Shown: positions 1-11,729, counted from the stretch's first letter. The stretch is 64,000 nucleotides of DNA from Ottelia alismoides (GCA_037367405.1 JAZKJV010005543.1:62001-126000), one strand, 5' to 3'. Notes: a model not told the origin generated them from the sequence alone. Numbers and translations: made by a program.

Positions 1-610
1 TCCAAAACTCAACTTTCAAACCGTAGCTCCGCCAAATGCGAAACCACCGCCATTAAATAGCTTATTTTCTTCTATATACATTTAAAATTGCTGCATTTGG
101 AGTTTTCAGTTGTGAGATACGGGTCTGGGAAGTTGGGATTCTGGATTTTTATTCAGACCATAACTTTTTATCTGTACATTATTTTTCTGTGAAATCAATT
201 TTGTATTTTTCTATATAAAATTATATACAACTTTCATGTACAAAGTTTCTTTATTTGATGTATAAAAAGTGGAACCAAAAATAGGTCCCAAAATGAATAA
301 GGAATGAATTAATAGGTATAGGTATTTTGCCTGTATCTGGCCCTTATCTCCCCCTACTTTATTCCTTGTCGACCTATTCATCAAGATGCCTAGGTCTCGG
401 GGTTTGGGTCATAAAATATTTACAATATTTTATTCTTTTTCTTTTCTTTTATTTATTCTATAATTTTGGCTTTAATGATGGTATTTTACACACTATTTAG
501 ATGCACATGCATGAATGCTAAGATGATGATTTTAATGTTATTTACAGGCATTTGCTAGGGTTTTTGGTGCCAAAATGATAGAATAAAGATGATGAAATGT
601 GGATTCATCA
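1..610 (-). repeat. Element A 3' LTR, U3 end only
   Basis: Direct repeat of 33579-34185 (A 5' LTR), and similar to 12966-13582 and 27846-28462 (B LTRs). In element sense the LTR starts at 610 with TGATGAATCC and the polypurine tract follows on the plus-strand side. The rest of this LTR lies left of the window. The first 21 bp (590-610) form the terminal palindrome shared by all LTR families here. Confidence 0.92.
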
Positions 611-624
611 TCCCCCTCTACTTT
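611..624 (-). other. Element A polypurine tract (PPT)
   Basis: On the minus strand AAAGTAGAGGGGGA directly abuts the LTR start TGATGAATCC. PPTs sit immediately upstream of the 3' LTR and prime plus-strand DNA. One base differs from B's tract (AAAGTATAGGGGGA). Confidence 0.85.
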
Positions 625-627
625 ACC

Positions 628-646
628 TTTGCTAGTCCCTAGCAAA
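628..646 (-). other. Pre-PPT hairpin, element A
   Basis: Arms TTTGCTAG (628-635) and CTAGCAAA (639-646) are perfectly complementary around a 3-nt loop, 3 nt from the PPT. The same hairpin is present in B and D, and with changed stem bases in C. Confidence 0.6.
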
Positions 647-2560
647 CACATATGCAATAAGTGCAAGAAGAAAAAGAAAGAAAAGAAAAAGAAGAACTTA
701 GATTTAGTTTAATTATCAAACTTGTCTCCACAAAATCAAAGTTTGGAGCTTAAGTCGGACCTTTGGAATTTTAGTGCGTGCGGAACCTTAGTGAGAACCG
801 AATTTGAAATCCAACAGTCCTTGAGAATCCCAAAACTCTGTCCAAGTCTCCTTAATAGCCAGGTCAGAAATACTTCAACTCATACGCAAATTCTTACGAC
901 TATGAGTCTGACTCGTACAGTGTAAGTGATGGTGGCTCTTCCCAACTAGAATGACAAAGAAACTGACTTCTACAGTACGACAACCCAATGATTCCCCAAT
1001 CCAATAACTCCATCCTCGAGGAGCGAGGTATTCCCTTCTAAGTTCAAGTGGCAACCAGCTCAAGAGGAGGGGTGAAGAGAAGAATGGACGGTAGCTAGTG
1101 TAGCTACCTATCCTGGGATGCAAGACCAGTGTAGTCAAGTCATCCTGCTGCAGGCTCACATGATATGACTTTGATGCTCAAGCTTGCTTATTGACTTTGT
1201 GCATACTTGCAGGCTTTTTATTTTTGTACATGCCTGAATTTTTTTTTTCGAATACTATATACAGCAGCATTTACATAAGGAGTTTTTCCTCTTGAGCCAG
1301 TAGACTATCCCTCTTTTGAAGCTTTATCGCAACCCACAGCCTCCTGTCTTTAGACTTCCTCATCACTGAACGGGTTGGGGTGCACTTCCCTCCCTAGAGG
1401 AGGACAAATGTTTCCACTTGTGTGCGTCTCGTACCGGCAAATCCAATCCCCTCACCACTCCAACTGAGTTGAGCCATGTGAAAGGTGCAAGTGTCCAAGT
1501 TAGGTCATTATCAACAAGAGTCGTGCGTGTGCTCCGAAATACTCTACTTAGGCAGTCAAGAATCCATTGAACCAAGTCCCGTGATCCTCAAAGAATTAAG
1601 TCAAATAGACCTGAAGTACCCCAAACCCAGTTTCTATAAAGTTCCTATTATTAGGTAGATTTTAAGGTCCAATCAAGCTCCAATCTCCGGATTTTACTTA
1701 GACTTGTTCAACTATCAAACTCAATCCGAAAAAATGCTCATGCCATGCAATGCAGAAAATATTTTTGTGATGCAATTTTCAAAGATTTTGAACTTTTTAT
1801 GGATTTTTTTGGAAAGATGATGCATGCATTTTTTTGTATTTTTCAGAAAGATTTTTCAAATGTTTTTGGATTTTAATTTTGTAAATGTTTTTGGGAATTT
1901 TTGAAAACAAAAAGATTTTGGCTACAATCTAGGTTAAAACTATGTACACGGGAGTGCTTCTTTATATTTATAAGAAGTGGATTTTAAGAATTTACAGGGT
2001 AAGTGGTCAATTTTATACATATATATATATATGGTGGATTTTAGGTCTGATGTATGTATTCCTCAAACTCATTTGACACAAGTTTTTCAAACACTTTTGA
2101 AAACTATAGTCTAAAATAGTTTTTACAAACATTTTTGCAAACATGTACACACATTTGAAAATCATTTTGCAAAGGTTTTTCAAACAGTATAGATAGATTT
2201 TTCAAAATATTTTTGCAACTATTTTTCAAACCATTTGCAAATCATTTTTCAAACCTTTTCTTTCACACAAAGAAAATAAATTTTACAAACCACACATTTT
2301 TACACAGGTTGAAAATATGTAACAAAATATTTTCAAAATAGTTTTTCAATAAATGTTCACAAAGATTTTCAAACTATTTTTCAAACATTTTGCAAAAAAC
2401 ATTTTCACCTGATTTATTAATCAGTAATTACAAAAGAATTTGAAGAACAAAACACCTTTTTATTAGGGATTTTAATGAATTTTAAAGAATTATTAGCCAT
2501 ATTATTTAAGAAAATACGAAAGTACGAGTTATGGCTAAAGTATATACGTAGCATATACGA
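647..2560 (-). other. Element A 3' UTR, no supported gene
   Basis: This stretch between the PPT hairpin and the hairpin array matches B 13619-15519 closely and D 50419-51900 weakly. Conserved islands include the block around 1000-1050 (CCTCGAGGA) and 1588-1616 (TCAAAGAATTAAGTC). Small open frames here are not kept in B, so I do not call an env-like gene. From about 2080 to 2400 it is a degenerate AT-rich array of units like TTTTTCAAAC and TTTTGCAAA with a period near 20 bp. Confidence 0.7.
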
Positions 2561-2925
2561 CCCCCCTATACTTAGCTTGAGCTATGTCCTCATAGATCGG
2601 AGAGAAAAGAGAAGACATAACTCGTACTAAGTATAGACAAGTCTAAAGAATGAATGAATGAAGAAACGAATGAACGAATGAGAAGTTGACCGTCCCCCCT
2701 ATACTTAGGATCAAATAATCTTAAGTATAGCAGACTGTACACAACGTAGGGAGGGTCAAGGGTGGGAATGAATAGATCGTACTCAGATTGTCTCCCCCTA
2801 TACTTAGGGTAAGATATCCCTAAGTATAGACAAGAAGAGGAGACAATGGAGAGGATCGAAAAAGAATAGAACAACTCGGCGTGCACGCCCCCCTATACTT
2901 AGGACAAAGTACGTCCTAAGTATGG
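2561..2925 (-). repeat. Array of four hairpins with PPT-like arms, element A
   Basis: Four inverted repeats built on CTATACTTAG and CTAAGTATAG. Short ones lie at 2893-2925, 2798-2829 and 2699-2730. A long one (2564-2637) has arms that also contain the TATGTC/GACATA block. In element sense each unit's 3' arm ends in AAGTATAGGGGG, nearly the same as the true PPT. The array lies between the pol stop and the PPT. Equivalent arrays exist in B, C and D in the same element-sense order. Confidence 0.85.
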
Positions 2926-3103
2926 AAAACTGTCTACAAGGGCGGCACCTTTTTGATAGACAAAGAAAATAGAAAAGGAAAAGAAGAAAAGAAGAAAATA
3001 ACTCAACATATGAAAGAGTGATATGGACAGATGATCTGTACAGCGGAAGATGGAAGTGATCACCATGTATGAGATGTAGATGATATGAGTCAAAGAACAC
3101 ATC
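2926..3103 (-). other. Element A, spacer between pol end and hairpin array
   Basis: About 180 bp, purine-rich around 2950-3000 on the plus strand, homologous to B 15883-16070. No gene is supported. Confidence 0.6.
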
Positions 3104-5970
3104 TCATACCAGAAGAATGGGGGCAACGTCAATGGTCGGCGGATCATGATCTAGATATAGTTTCAGGCGTTGACCATTGACACGGAAGGTAGAGGAAGAT
3201 GACGGTTCGGATATGTCGATGTTGCCATTGTCATGTACCTTCCTAACCACATACGGACCTTTCCACTTGCTCTGCAATTTCCCTGGGAATAATTTCAGCC
3301 TGGAATCAAACAACCATACTCGTTGATCTGGCTCAAACTGTTTATGGCTGATGTGGAATCGTGACATGTCTTCACTTTCTCTTTGTACTGTAGGTTGTTG
3401 GAAAAGGTTGTGTCTCTCAGTTCTTCCAGGGCTGCCAATTCAGCTCTTCTCTGTTCTCCTATGCTCTCGTGATCTAACAGTAACTCAGTGACTGCCCAAA
3501 AAGATTTGTGCTTGATCTCCACTGGCAGATGGCACGGCTTGCCATAGACGAGTCGAAAGGGAGATGTCCCCAATGGATTCTTGAAAGAAGTCCGATAGGC
3601 CCACAAGACCGAGTCCAAAAGCTGTGACCAATCCTTTCGGTCTGGGAGGACAACTTTCTGCAAGATTGTTTTTATCTCCCGGTTCGAAACTTCGGCAAGA
3701 CCATTAGTCTGAGGGTGATACGGTGTGGCAACCCGATGGTCAATGCCGAACTCGTCTGCAAGAGCCCTAACTTTGTCATTGATGAAATGAGACCCCCCGT
3801 CTGAAATCAAGACTCTAGGTACCCCGAACCGTGAAATGATATTCTTCCTCAAAAATTTGCATACGATTTTAGCATCTGCGGCTCGGGCGGGGATGGCCTC
3901 AACCCATTGGCTGACATAATCAACAGCGAGCAGGATATGCTCGAATCCCTGACTCTTAGGAAATGGGCCCATGAAATCAATCCCCCATGCATCAAAAACC
4001 TCACAGAAGTGAATGGGTTGCATGGGCATCATGTCTCTCTGTCCGCAGGTTCCCATTTTCTGACAGTCAGTACATCTCTTCACGAACTCATCAGAATCCT
4101 TGAAAAGAGTAGGCCACCATAGGCCGGATTGAAGCACCTTCTGTGTTGTCCTTTTTCCAGAATGATGTCCTCCTACCTCAAGCTTGTGGCAGTATGTGAG
4201 GACGTTGTGAAGCTCTTCTTGAGGAATGCACCTCCTCCAGATACTGTCCCCTCCTTCATGATAAAGGACGGGATCCTCCCAATGGTAAAACTTGGCCTTC
4301 GCTAGGAAGGTCTCAAGTTTCTGCCTGGCCCAACCTTGTGGGACCGTCTTGGCTACAAGATAGTTCACAATGTCGGTGTACCACGGGAGCGAGGTGATAG
4401 CCAAGATCGCCTCATCTGGAAATGTCTCTGTGATAGGTGTGTTGGGCTCAGATTCCTCAAGATTCTCCAATCTGGAGAGATGATCCGCCACCACATTCTT
4501 GACTCCAGGCTTATCCTTGATCTCAATATCAAATTCCTGGAGTAGAAGAATCCATCTGGTGAGACGTGCTTTGGCATCATTCTTAGCCATTAAGTATCGG
4601 ATGGCGGTATGATCAGTGTAGATAGTCACTCTAGATCTGAGAATATACGATCGATACTTATCAAGAGCAAAGACTACGGCCAGCATCTCTTTCTCAGTCA
4701 CAGTGTAATTCCGTTGCGCGGCATCCAAAGTACGGATGGCGTAGTGAATGGCAAAAGGTAAACCATCCCTCCTCTGTCCAAGCACAGCCCCAACGGCAAA
4801 ATCTGAAGCGTCCGTCATGATCTCGAATGGGAGAGACCAATCGGGTGGCTGAAGGACAGGAACTGAAACAACCATATTTTTGAGAGTCTCGAAAGACGCA
4901 AGACACTTATCATTGACAATAAACTCGGTGTCTTTCGTCAGCAAGTCAGTAAGCGGTCGGGCAATTCGACTGAAGTCCTGAATGAACCGTCGGTAGAAAC
5001 CGACATGCCCCAGAAAAGACCACAACTGACGCAGGTTGGACGGTGGATTGAGTTTTCTGATGATATCCACCTTGGCCGGATCGACCTCCATGCCCCTGTT
5101 GGAGATGATGTGACCGAGGACCGTCCCTTGAGTCACCATAAAGTGGCTTTTCTCCCAAGATAAGACAAGATTGACCTCTATACAGCGCTGAAGCACACGG
5201 TCTAGGCAGTCAAGACAAGCATCGAACCCGTCGCCATAGACCGAGAAGTCATCCATGAAGACCTCTAAACAGTCACCCACCATGTCCGAGAATATGGACA
5301 ACATGCACCTTTGGAATGTCGCTGGAGCGTTACATAGACCAAAGGGCATCCGTCTGAAAGCATAAGTCCCAAACGGACAGGTGAATGTCGTTTTCTCCTG
5401 GTCTTCGGGCGCAATGGCCACTTGATTGTATCCAGAGTACCCGTCAAGAAAGCAGTAATGACTCTTTCCAGCTAGCCGCTCGATAATCTGATCAATGAAG
5501 GGTAGCGAGAAGTGATCCTTCTTGGTGGCCTCATTCAATCGTCTGTAGTCCACACAGACCCTCCAAGAAGTGGGCACTCTGGTAGCGATCTCCTCTCCAG
5601 ACTCATTGACAACTGTAGTGATACCCGTCTTCTTGGGTACCACATGCAACGGACTAACCCATTTGGAGTCGGAGATGGGGTAGATAAAATCGGTGCTCCA
5701 CCACCTTGAAATTTCTTTCATGACTACGTCTCGAAGATTCGGGTTCATCCGTCGTTGGAACTCACGTGACGGCCTAGCGTCATCCTCAAGATAGATGTGG
5801 TGGGAGCACAGAGCTGGACTAATCCCCTGAAGATCAGCTATACTCCAACTTATTGCCTTGCGGTTTCTTTCAAGAACCTCCATCAGACGAGATTCTTGTT
5901 CTCCAGTCAAATCTGCTGAGATCATGATTGGGTACATTTCTGGCTCACCCGCAAGGAATCTATACTTCAA
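3104..5970 (-). pseudogene. pol: Element A pol: RT, RNase H and integrase, frameshifted near the C-terminus
   Basis: A long open frame of 891 codons (5970 to 3295) starts at MKYRFLAGEPEM and covers RT (RVCVDYRRLN, VFMDDFSVYG), RNase H (MTDASDFAVGAVLG, TDHTAIRYLM, ADHLSRL) and integrase (zinc finger ending CTDCQ, then WGIDFMGPF, SDGGSHF and NGLAEVSN as D, D, E). Near 3360 the frame shifts: the last part (KQFEPDQRVWLFDSRLKLF, ending PILLV) is read in another frame, 3367-3104. There is no chromodomain, which fits Athila. The protein is nearly identical to B's along its length. It cannot be made as an intact polyprotein because the upstream gag and PR region is broken. Confidence 0.92.
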
Positions 5971-7192
5971 CGACTGCGGCAGAGGTTTCCGTTCTGGACA
6001 ACTGGGGGTGGCAGATCTGGCTTTTGATATGTCTGTGTAAACGCTACCAGGTCTGCATGGGAGAACTCTCGCTCTACATGAATTTCTGACGAAAGGCGGC
6101 CTGCTGAATCATCAACAAACTGCACTGGCTCGCACTCTGTCATGGTTGTCGGCTCAGAAGGAATCAGACAAGGCAAATAATCATCAAAATCATCCCAATC
6201 AATGTCTGGATCCGAGGGATCAGAAGAAGATGAGCAAGAATGAAAATCCTCGGCACCACTCATCACAACACTGTCAGCTTCAGGTGTATCCTCATCCAGG
6301 GGTGTGCTCTCCCGGCTCTCGACTGCCATGAGCTTGAGATATAGTGAATCTGTAGGCAAGGCGAGGGTCGGTGCTACAGGATCTGTCCAGTTGGATTCAT
6401 CATCAGTCATCACGAAATCACACACCTGGTGGATGTCTAGCTCGTCCTCTGTCATCTGCTCGGCTTCGCTGGATTGCTCTGAGCATGCCAACTCTCTGAC
6501 TCTGATCTTGTCGATCGTATCTATTTGTATGCTTTCACCCTCTAGCGAAAACATACCGTCCCACTATCATGGTCGGATACCGCATTGGCCGTGGCCAAGA
6601 ATGGGCATCCAAGTATGGTGGGGGCATCGGTTACCGACTCAGGGATCTCCATGTCCAATACAACAAAGTCCACAGGGAATTTCAGGCCCTGAATGATAAC
6701 GACCACGTCCTTCAACAACCTCTTCGGCCTCTTGATCGACCTATCAGCAAACTGAAGGACTGTCCTGCTCCGAAGAAGAGGGCCAAACTCGAATCGTTTG
6801 AGTAAGGCTGCCGGAAGGAGGTTAATTGAAGAGCCGCTGTCTAATAGAGTGCGATCAAACTGTTGCTCCTGAATCTCGCATCTGACATAGGGAGCTCCTG
6901 CATCTGGTCGCTTGGCTGGCAGCTTATTCTGAATAGTGCAGCAAGTGGAATGAGTGAGCATATGGATCTAATCTCTATAGTTCCTCCTCTTCCTGCGGAC
7001 GGTAGTCTTCTCCTTCAGGTTCTTCTTAAAGAGGGGGATGTGCTCAAGTGCTTCTTGTAGAGTCAGCTGAATGTGGAATCTGTCTATCATCTGATTGCCG
7101 AACTCTACCTGTTGCTCTTTTTTGGGATTTTCTCTTTTATTCCCCTTCGCCCGGCGGAGTGCCTCAGGGAAGGGGATGGTAGGGGCCTCCAC
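5967..7192 (-). pseudogene. Element A protease and acidic linker, broken
   Basis: The protease block reads APYVRCEIQEQQFDRTLLD, then SGSSINLLP, in the frame 6961-6542, with the catalytic D-S-G kept. It ends at a TAG (6542-6544) after a one-base loss relative to B. The acidic Ser/Asp/Glu-rich linker (6554-5967, DESNW and DWDDFDDYLPCL) continues in a shifted frame up to the RT. Upstream, the segment with FPEALRRAKG and FHIQLTLQEALEHIP (7192-6971) is cut by TAG at 6968-6970, where B has a glutamine codon. Confidence 0.88.
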
Positions 7193-7216
7193 AGATGGAG
7201 GTCTAGGAATCGGTCC

Positions 7217-9004
7217 CTATGCCTGTGAAGGAGGAGAATCCATACACTCATCATCATGCAACACATATGGATCCGCAATGTGAACAGAAACCTTTCCTTT
7301 ATTCATAATTTTGTTTTTCTTTTTGTTTCCATAGTCCATAGGTACAAAATGTGGGAACATCACAGAGGGTGGCTCAACAAAAGTAGATGTGGTGACCTCA
7401 GTACCACCACTAGCACCTGTGTTCGCGGCATCAGCACCGCGCTCTGGTTCAGCATTCAAAATGGTGGCATCAGCACCACCGTCTGCATCTGGTGTCACGA
7501 CTGCATCAGCACCGTCGTCTGGATCTCCATCATTGGTGGCCTCAGCACCACCGTCTTCAACATCATCATTAGCGGCATCAGCACCACTATTCTGCTCCTC
7601 TGGCGCTCCTGGTTCTGCATCTGGTTGTCGCTCAGAAGAGGCGCCGCCTGCGGGCATCCTACCGCTCCTAGGAGTCATAAAATCAGTATCATAGAAAGAA
7701 TAAGACATATCACTCAAATAGTTACTAGGAGAGGTATCCTCTGTAAACTCTACCTGCTCAGACTTCCTTTTCAGATTGTTCGGGTTAGGTTCAATCTGAG
7801 CGGGTATGGCGGCCTTCCCTTTGATTATTTCCCTCATTTCTTGCCGGAATTCATCCATTTCTTGCATGAACGATGCTCGTTGTTCGGAGAGCAAGCGGGC
7901 AAGATCATCTAATGCTGGGTTCTCAAATGTGGGACCCTGAGAACCGGATGGTTGTCCCTGCTGGAAATGGGGTTGCTACTACTGTGGTTGATACTGGGGA
8001 TGGTGGGGATAAGATTGCCGAGGCTGCTGACGCTGCCTCCACTGCTGTCCCTGATAGGCGGGACGAGGACCACTCTGATACTGTTGTGGCTGGGCATACT
8101 AGGGCTGCTGGTGTTGCTGATGTGGCTGGCTGTTCTGCTGTCCTTGGGCAGAATTCTGCTGTTGGGATGAGGAGCCACCATTGCCCCAACAGAATTCTGG
8201 ATGATCACGACGGATCCCAGGCTGAGGGTATCGGTCGTACCAAATCCCATTGACTTCCATCAATGGTTCCTGCTCGAAGGAGGGTGGAGGAAGAACTGCC
8301 AGTGGCTGCTCCGGCTAATACACCACCATCTGAGTGTCTGGAGATGGCGGTTGTGCTGGGTAGTACTGTAGCAGTGGAACCGGCTCTGCCTGGATGTGAT
8401 TCACCTGGCGGTACGAGGTAGAGGCTTGGTTAGAACTGCTACTGTTGGGGTCAGCCCGTGACCTAGGAGGCTGCTGGGAGTGAGTTTGTGCCTCCTGGAC
8501 GCAAAGGATCTGCGTCTTCAGGTCACTCATGGTCTTGGCGATCTGGTCCATCTGGGCCATGCCTTGCATTTGCTTCTTCTCGAGGATCTCGAGACGGTCC
8601 AGCTTTTCACTGATGATTCCCATGTCGGCTGCGGCTGATTCAGCTTGGGCTGTGGCTGTCGACACTGTGTTGGGACCGGCATCGATGCGAGCGATCCTCT
8701 GGAATGATCCCGCTCCTTACGGGGGCTTCTGTTGTGTGTAGACTCGGGCTTGGGCCATCACGGTTGAGTTTTCTGCCATGCCCTCGTAAATGGCCCAGAC
8801 GTCGTCTTCACCCTTGGAAAAGTATGATCCATCGCAAGAGGCGTTGACAAGCCCCTGCAGCTCCGGTGTCAGCCCACAGAAGAAACTCTGAACTAAGTTG
8901 GGCTTGGATATGTCATGATGTGGACACCGGTCAATGAGCTCTCTGAATCGATCCCAGGCTTCATGGAATTGTTCATTTGGGATCATGACAAAATTGTTGA
9001 TCAT
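7217..9004 (-). pseudogene. gag: Element A gag C-terminal half and linker, several stops
   Basis: Fragments homologous to B gag: capsid-like end with MIPNEQFHEAWDRFRELI (9004-8717), a helical/coiled segment (8665-8315), a Gln/Pro-rich stretch (about 7920-8230, out of frame in places), then the GADA-repeat linker (7894-7217). In-frame stops at 8717-8719 (TAA), 8315-8317 (TAG) and 7217-7219 (TAG) each correspond to a Gln codon in B. These are C-to-T changes on the coding strand. Confidence 0.87.
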
Positions 9005-9085
9005 GGCTCTAGCTGCATTGGTCCGGCCGAGAGGGTAGTATTTCTTCAGGTATGCGGTCCGGAGATCTGCCCATGTATCAATGAA

Positions 9086-9738
9086 TCACCCCAGGTGTTT
9101 GAGCCAATATGCGGCTCTGTCAACCAATGAGAACGGGAAAGCGATCATCTTGATCGTGTCCTCAGTCATCAACCTGTCATGGATGGTGCTGCATATCATC
9201 TCGAATTCTTGGAGGTGGAGGTGTGGCTCTTTGGTCGGCAACCCATGAAATTTGGGTAGAAGCTGAATGGTGTGGGGCCGCAACTCGAAGTCTCCATGGA
9301 TTGGCGGGAGTCTGCTCCACCGATGTGTAAGGGACGCTGCTGGGTTATGCAATTCTCTCATGATGGTCTGCGGCGGTCTCTCAGCGTCAGGATCGCCTCC
9401 TCCTGCATCAGGTCCTCCTCCTCCACCGCCACCGCCCCCAGGTCGGTTTTCTCTCATCTGAGCTATCTCTCTCATGAGATCACCCATGAAGGTTCCCTGG
9501 TAACGGATCTGCCTCTGCATAGTCTCCAGGGACGCTAACAAGGAATTGTTGATGGCCGCCTGATCAAATATGAACGGATGGTGATCATGGTCATCTGGGT
9601 GCTTGCCTCTGTCTGCCATCACTGGATTTTCTGAAAAAGCAAAAGAGGCCATCTCAGGTGCTGTCGAATGATCTGAACTCTGTGATGCACTGAATTCTGA
9701 AACTATTGGACTGAGAGAAGGAGAATGGGAAGGGTGGT
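9086..9738 (-). pseudogene. gag: Element A gag N-terminal half, cut by insertion of B
   Basis: Retrotransposon gag domain start. It contains EMASFAFSENPVMADRG, a Gly-rich run, HRWSRLPPIHGDFELRP and SLVDRAAYWLKHLG. It ends at TGA (9086-9088) where B has CGA, a CpG transition. The frame runs upstream into 9738, where B inserted; the missing N-terminus is at 28468-28597. If one 5-bp target copy is removed the two parts are in the same frame, so gag was open across this site when B landed. Confidence 0.88.
9734..9738. other. Target-site duplication of B, left copy
   Basis: GTGGT directly precedes the B LTR start (TGATTCG). The same five bases follow the other LTR at 28463-28467. Five-bp duplications are typical of Ty3/gypsy integrases. 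Confidence 0.95.
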
Positions 9739-9926
9739 TGATTCGACCAAAAATAGGTGGTCTTAAGTTCAGCACAAAGCGTGAACTCAGTCGGTGTGTT
9801 GACCACACTAAATCTGACTAAAATCAACAATTAACCCACACTAAAAATCAATAATTAGAAATAAATGTGGAGTTAAAATTTATTTTTAACTCTGCACAAA
9901 TGATGTAAAGGGCAAGTATGCAGAGA

Positions 9927-9943
9927 GTTCGAACACAGGGAGC
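9927..9943 (-). other. Conserved U5 signature, B 3' LTR
   Basis: Minus strand GCTCCCTGTGTTCGAAC. Equivalents (TCCCTGAGTTCGACC-like) occur in every LTR family of the window, 160-205 bp from the LTR 3' end. Confidence 0.65.
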
Positions 9944-11122
9944 AAACAGTGTAACTCAAGCAAATGAATGCACAAGTGTGTGAGTGTGTGAGTGTCTACA
10001 CTAAGCAAGCAAAGGAATTTTTGTGGGTTTTTAAATTTTTAACTCTTTTTTTATTATTTTTAATTTTGTATTTTGATTTTTGATTTTCTGATTTTTATAT
10101 TTTATAATTTATAATTTTGTATTTCTTTTTCAATATTGGAAAGTAAAGGCACTATAAGAAAAAAAAGCAAGCTAAAAGACTTATAAAAAAATGCACAAAA
10201 TACTCAAAAATTCAGAAATAAAATGTTTTTGGTACTTTCAAAGTTTTCTACTGTTTTTGTGATTTTTGGGGATTTTTCAAGTTGTTTTTGATATTTTTAA
10301 AAGCTGAAATAAGAGAAAACAGTGCAAACAAGGCTGGCTGTGAGTAAAATGGAATCTAAAAATACCAACCAGTAGCAAAAATGTTTCACACTATTTTTCA
10401 AATAAAAGTAACAAAGTAAGGAAGAAACAGAAGCTGAGTTTACAATTTTTGGGTTTTTCTACTATTTTCTATATTTTTTTGAAGTTTTTGAGAGTTTTTA
10501 ATTTTTTTAGTGTTTTTCTTTTGAAATTTTTAATGATTTTTAGACTGACACTCAAATAGGATAAAATAGACACTAGGTGATTTTTTTGGAATTTTTGGAG
10601 GAGTTTTAATATTTTTTTGGTATTTTCTAAGCTAGACAGTGCACAAATAGGGAGTTTTTGATTTTTAATAAATAGGAAAATAAAATAAAATCAAAAACTA
10701 AATAGCTGGCGTTAAAGTATAGGTGCACAGGAGCTTAAGTCTATTTTTGTGGAATTTTTGGGCTTAAAATGATATTTTAAATAAATACAACAAGCATCTA
10801 AGCATTAAATAGTCCTGGTAGGGGCATAAGTGCAATATTCAAAACCTCCAGGGGCATACATGCAATTTTCCACAAAAATATACTCTTGATATTCAATTTT
10901 TGGCACTAAAAGACAATTAACAAAACCGCCTGGGCCTCCTGGCAATTTACCCACCAGGGCGCGTGACTTACACGCGCCTGGGAGGGACCAAAATGTAATA
11001 TAGCAAACACCCGGGGGCCTACTTGCAAAATAACCAGAAATATTACACGTAATGCCAAAATTTTGGTACTAAAACTAAATACGCAAAAGTCCGAGGGGTC
11101 CTTTGCAAAAAGCCCACCGCCT

Positions 11123-11141
11123 CACGTGAACTGGTCACGTG
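11123..11141. promoter_or_regulatory. Paired G-box (CACGTG) motifs in B 3' LTR
   Basis: CACGTG at 11123-11128 and 11136-11141 form an inverted pair (CTCACGTGA and TCACGTGAG), followed by TGACGTGG. G-boxes bind plant bZIP and bHLH factors. They lie downstream of the putative start site in element sense, so a role as promoter elements is uncertain. The 5' LTR copy is at 26003-26021. Confidence 0.4.
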
Positions 11142-11729
11142 AGGTGACGTGGCGAGGACCTATATGCAAATAACCAAAGTACGGGGGCCTTTTTGCAAAT
11201 AGTACAAACTTTTTACGCTACAGACGAAAGTTTAAAAACTAAATATTAAATACAAAAATGACGAGGGTTGAGATGCAAAATACCCACGCCTTATCTCCTC
11301 GTGCGTGATCGAACGGTGGAGATCCGCTCACTTATCCACGTGGCGCACGCACAACGCGCGATGACGGTTCGGCGATCAGCGGCTAAGATCAGATCTGGCG
11401 AAGATATCGACGGTGGGAGCGTGCCAAGATCTGACAGCTGCGGCTTGATCTGGAGCGGGCCGAGGATCGGACGGTGGAGACACACGGAGGAAGAACAGGG
11501 AAGAACTCCGATGCGGCGAAGTTCCTCCGGCGAGCTGACGCGCCTCCGGTTGTCTGGGCCGCTCCAAGAAGGTCCGGGAGACTCCTGCGGTAATGCTCTG
11601 CCGTCTGGGGCTCTCAAAATCGCCGGAGAGGCTCTGAGGTGCTGCTGCTAAGGCGGCGGAGCTCGAAGCTCCAGGTATCTCCGGCGGAGGTCGAATCCGA
11701 GCCCCCAGGCGCTGTTATGCTCCAGGTAC

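Noticed and set aside
875..1159. 94-codon minus-strand frame as an env-like gene
   Set aside because: The homologous part of B (about 13850-14130) does not keep the frame; no signal peptide plus membrane anchor pattern.
2561..2925. CRISPR-like array
   Set aside because: Units are inverted repeats with unequal spacers in a plant retrotransposon; no cas genes and no equal-length spacers.
7256..7912. 218-codon plus-strand frame opposite the A gag linker
   Set aside because: Antisense to the GADA repeat region, and the repeats themselves make long open frames on both strands.
9267..9538. Pro-rich plus-strand frames opposite gag
   Set aside because: Antisense shadow of the Gly-rich run in gag.
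9927..9943. RNA polymerase III box B (GTTCGA) pointing to a SINE
   Set aside because: No box A at the right distance and other families diverge from the box B consensus at key positions.
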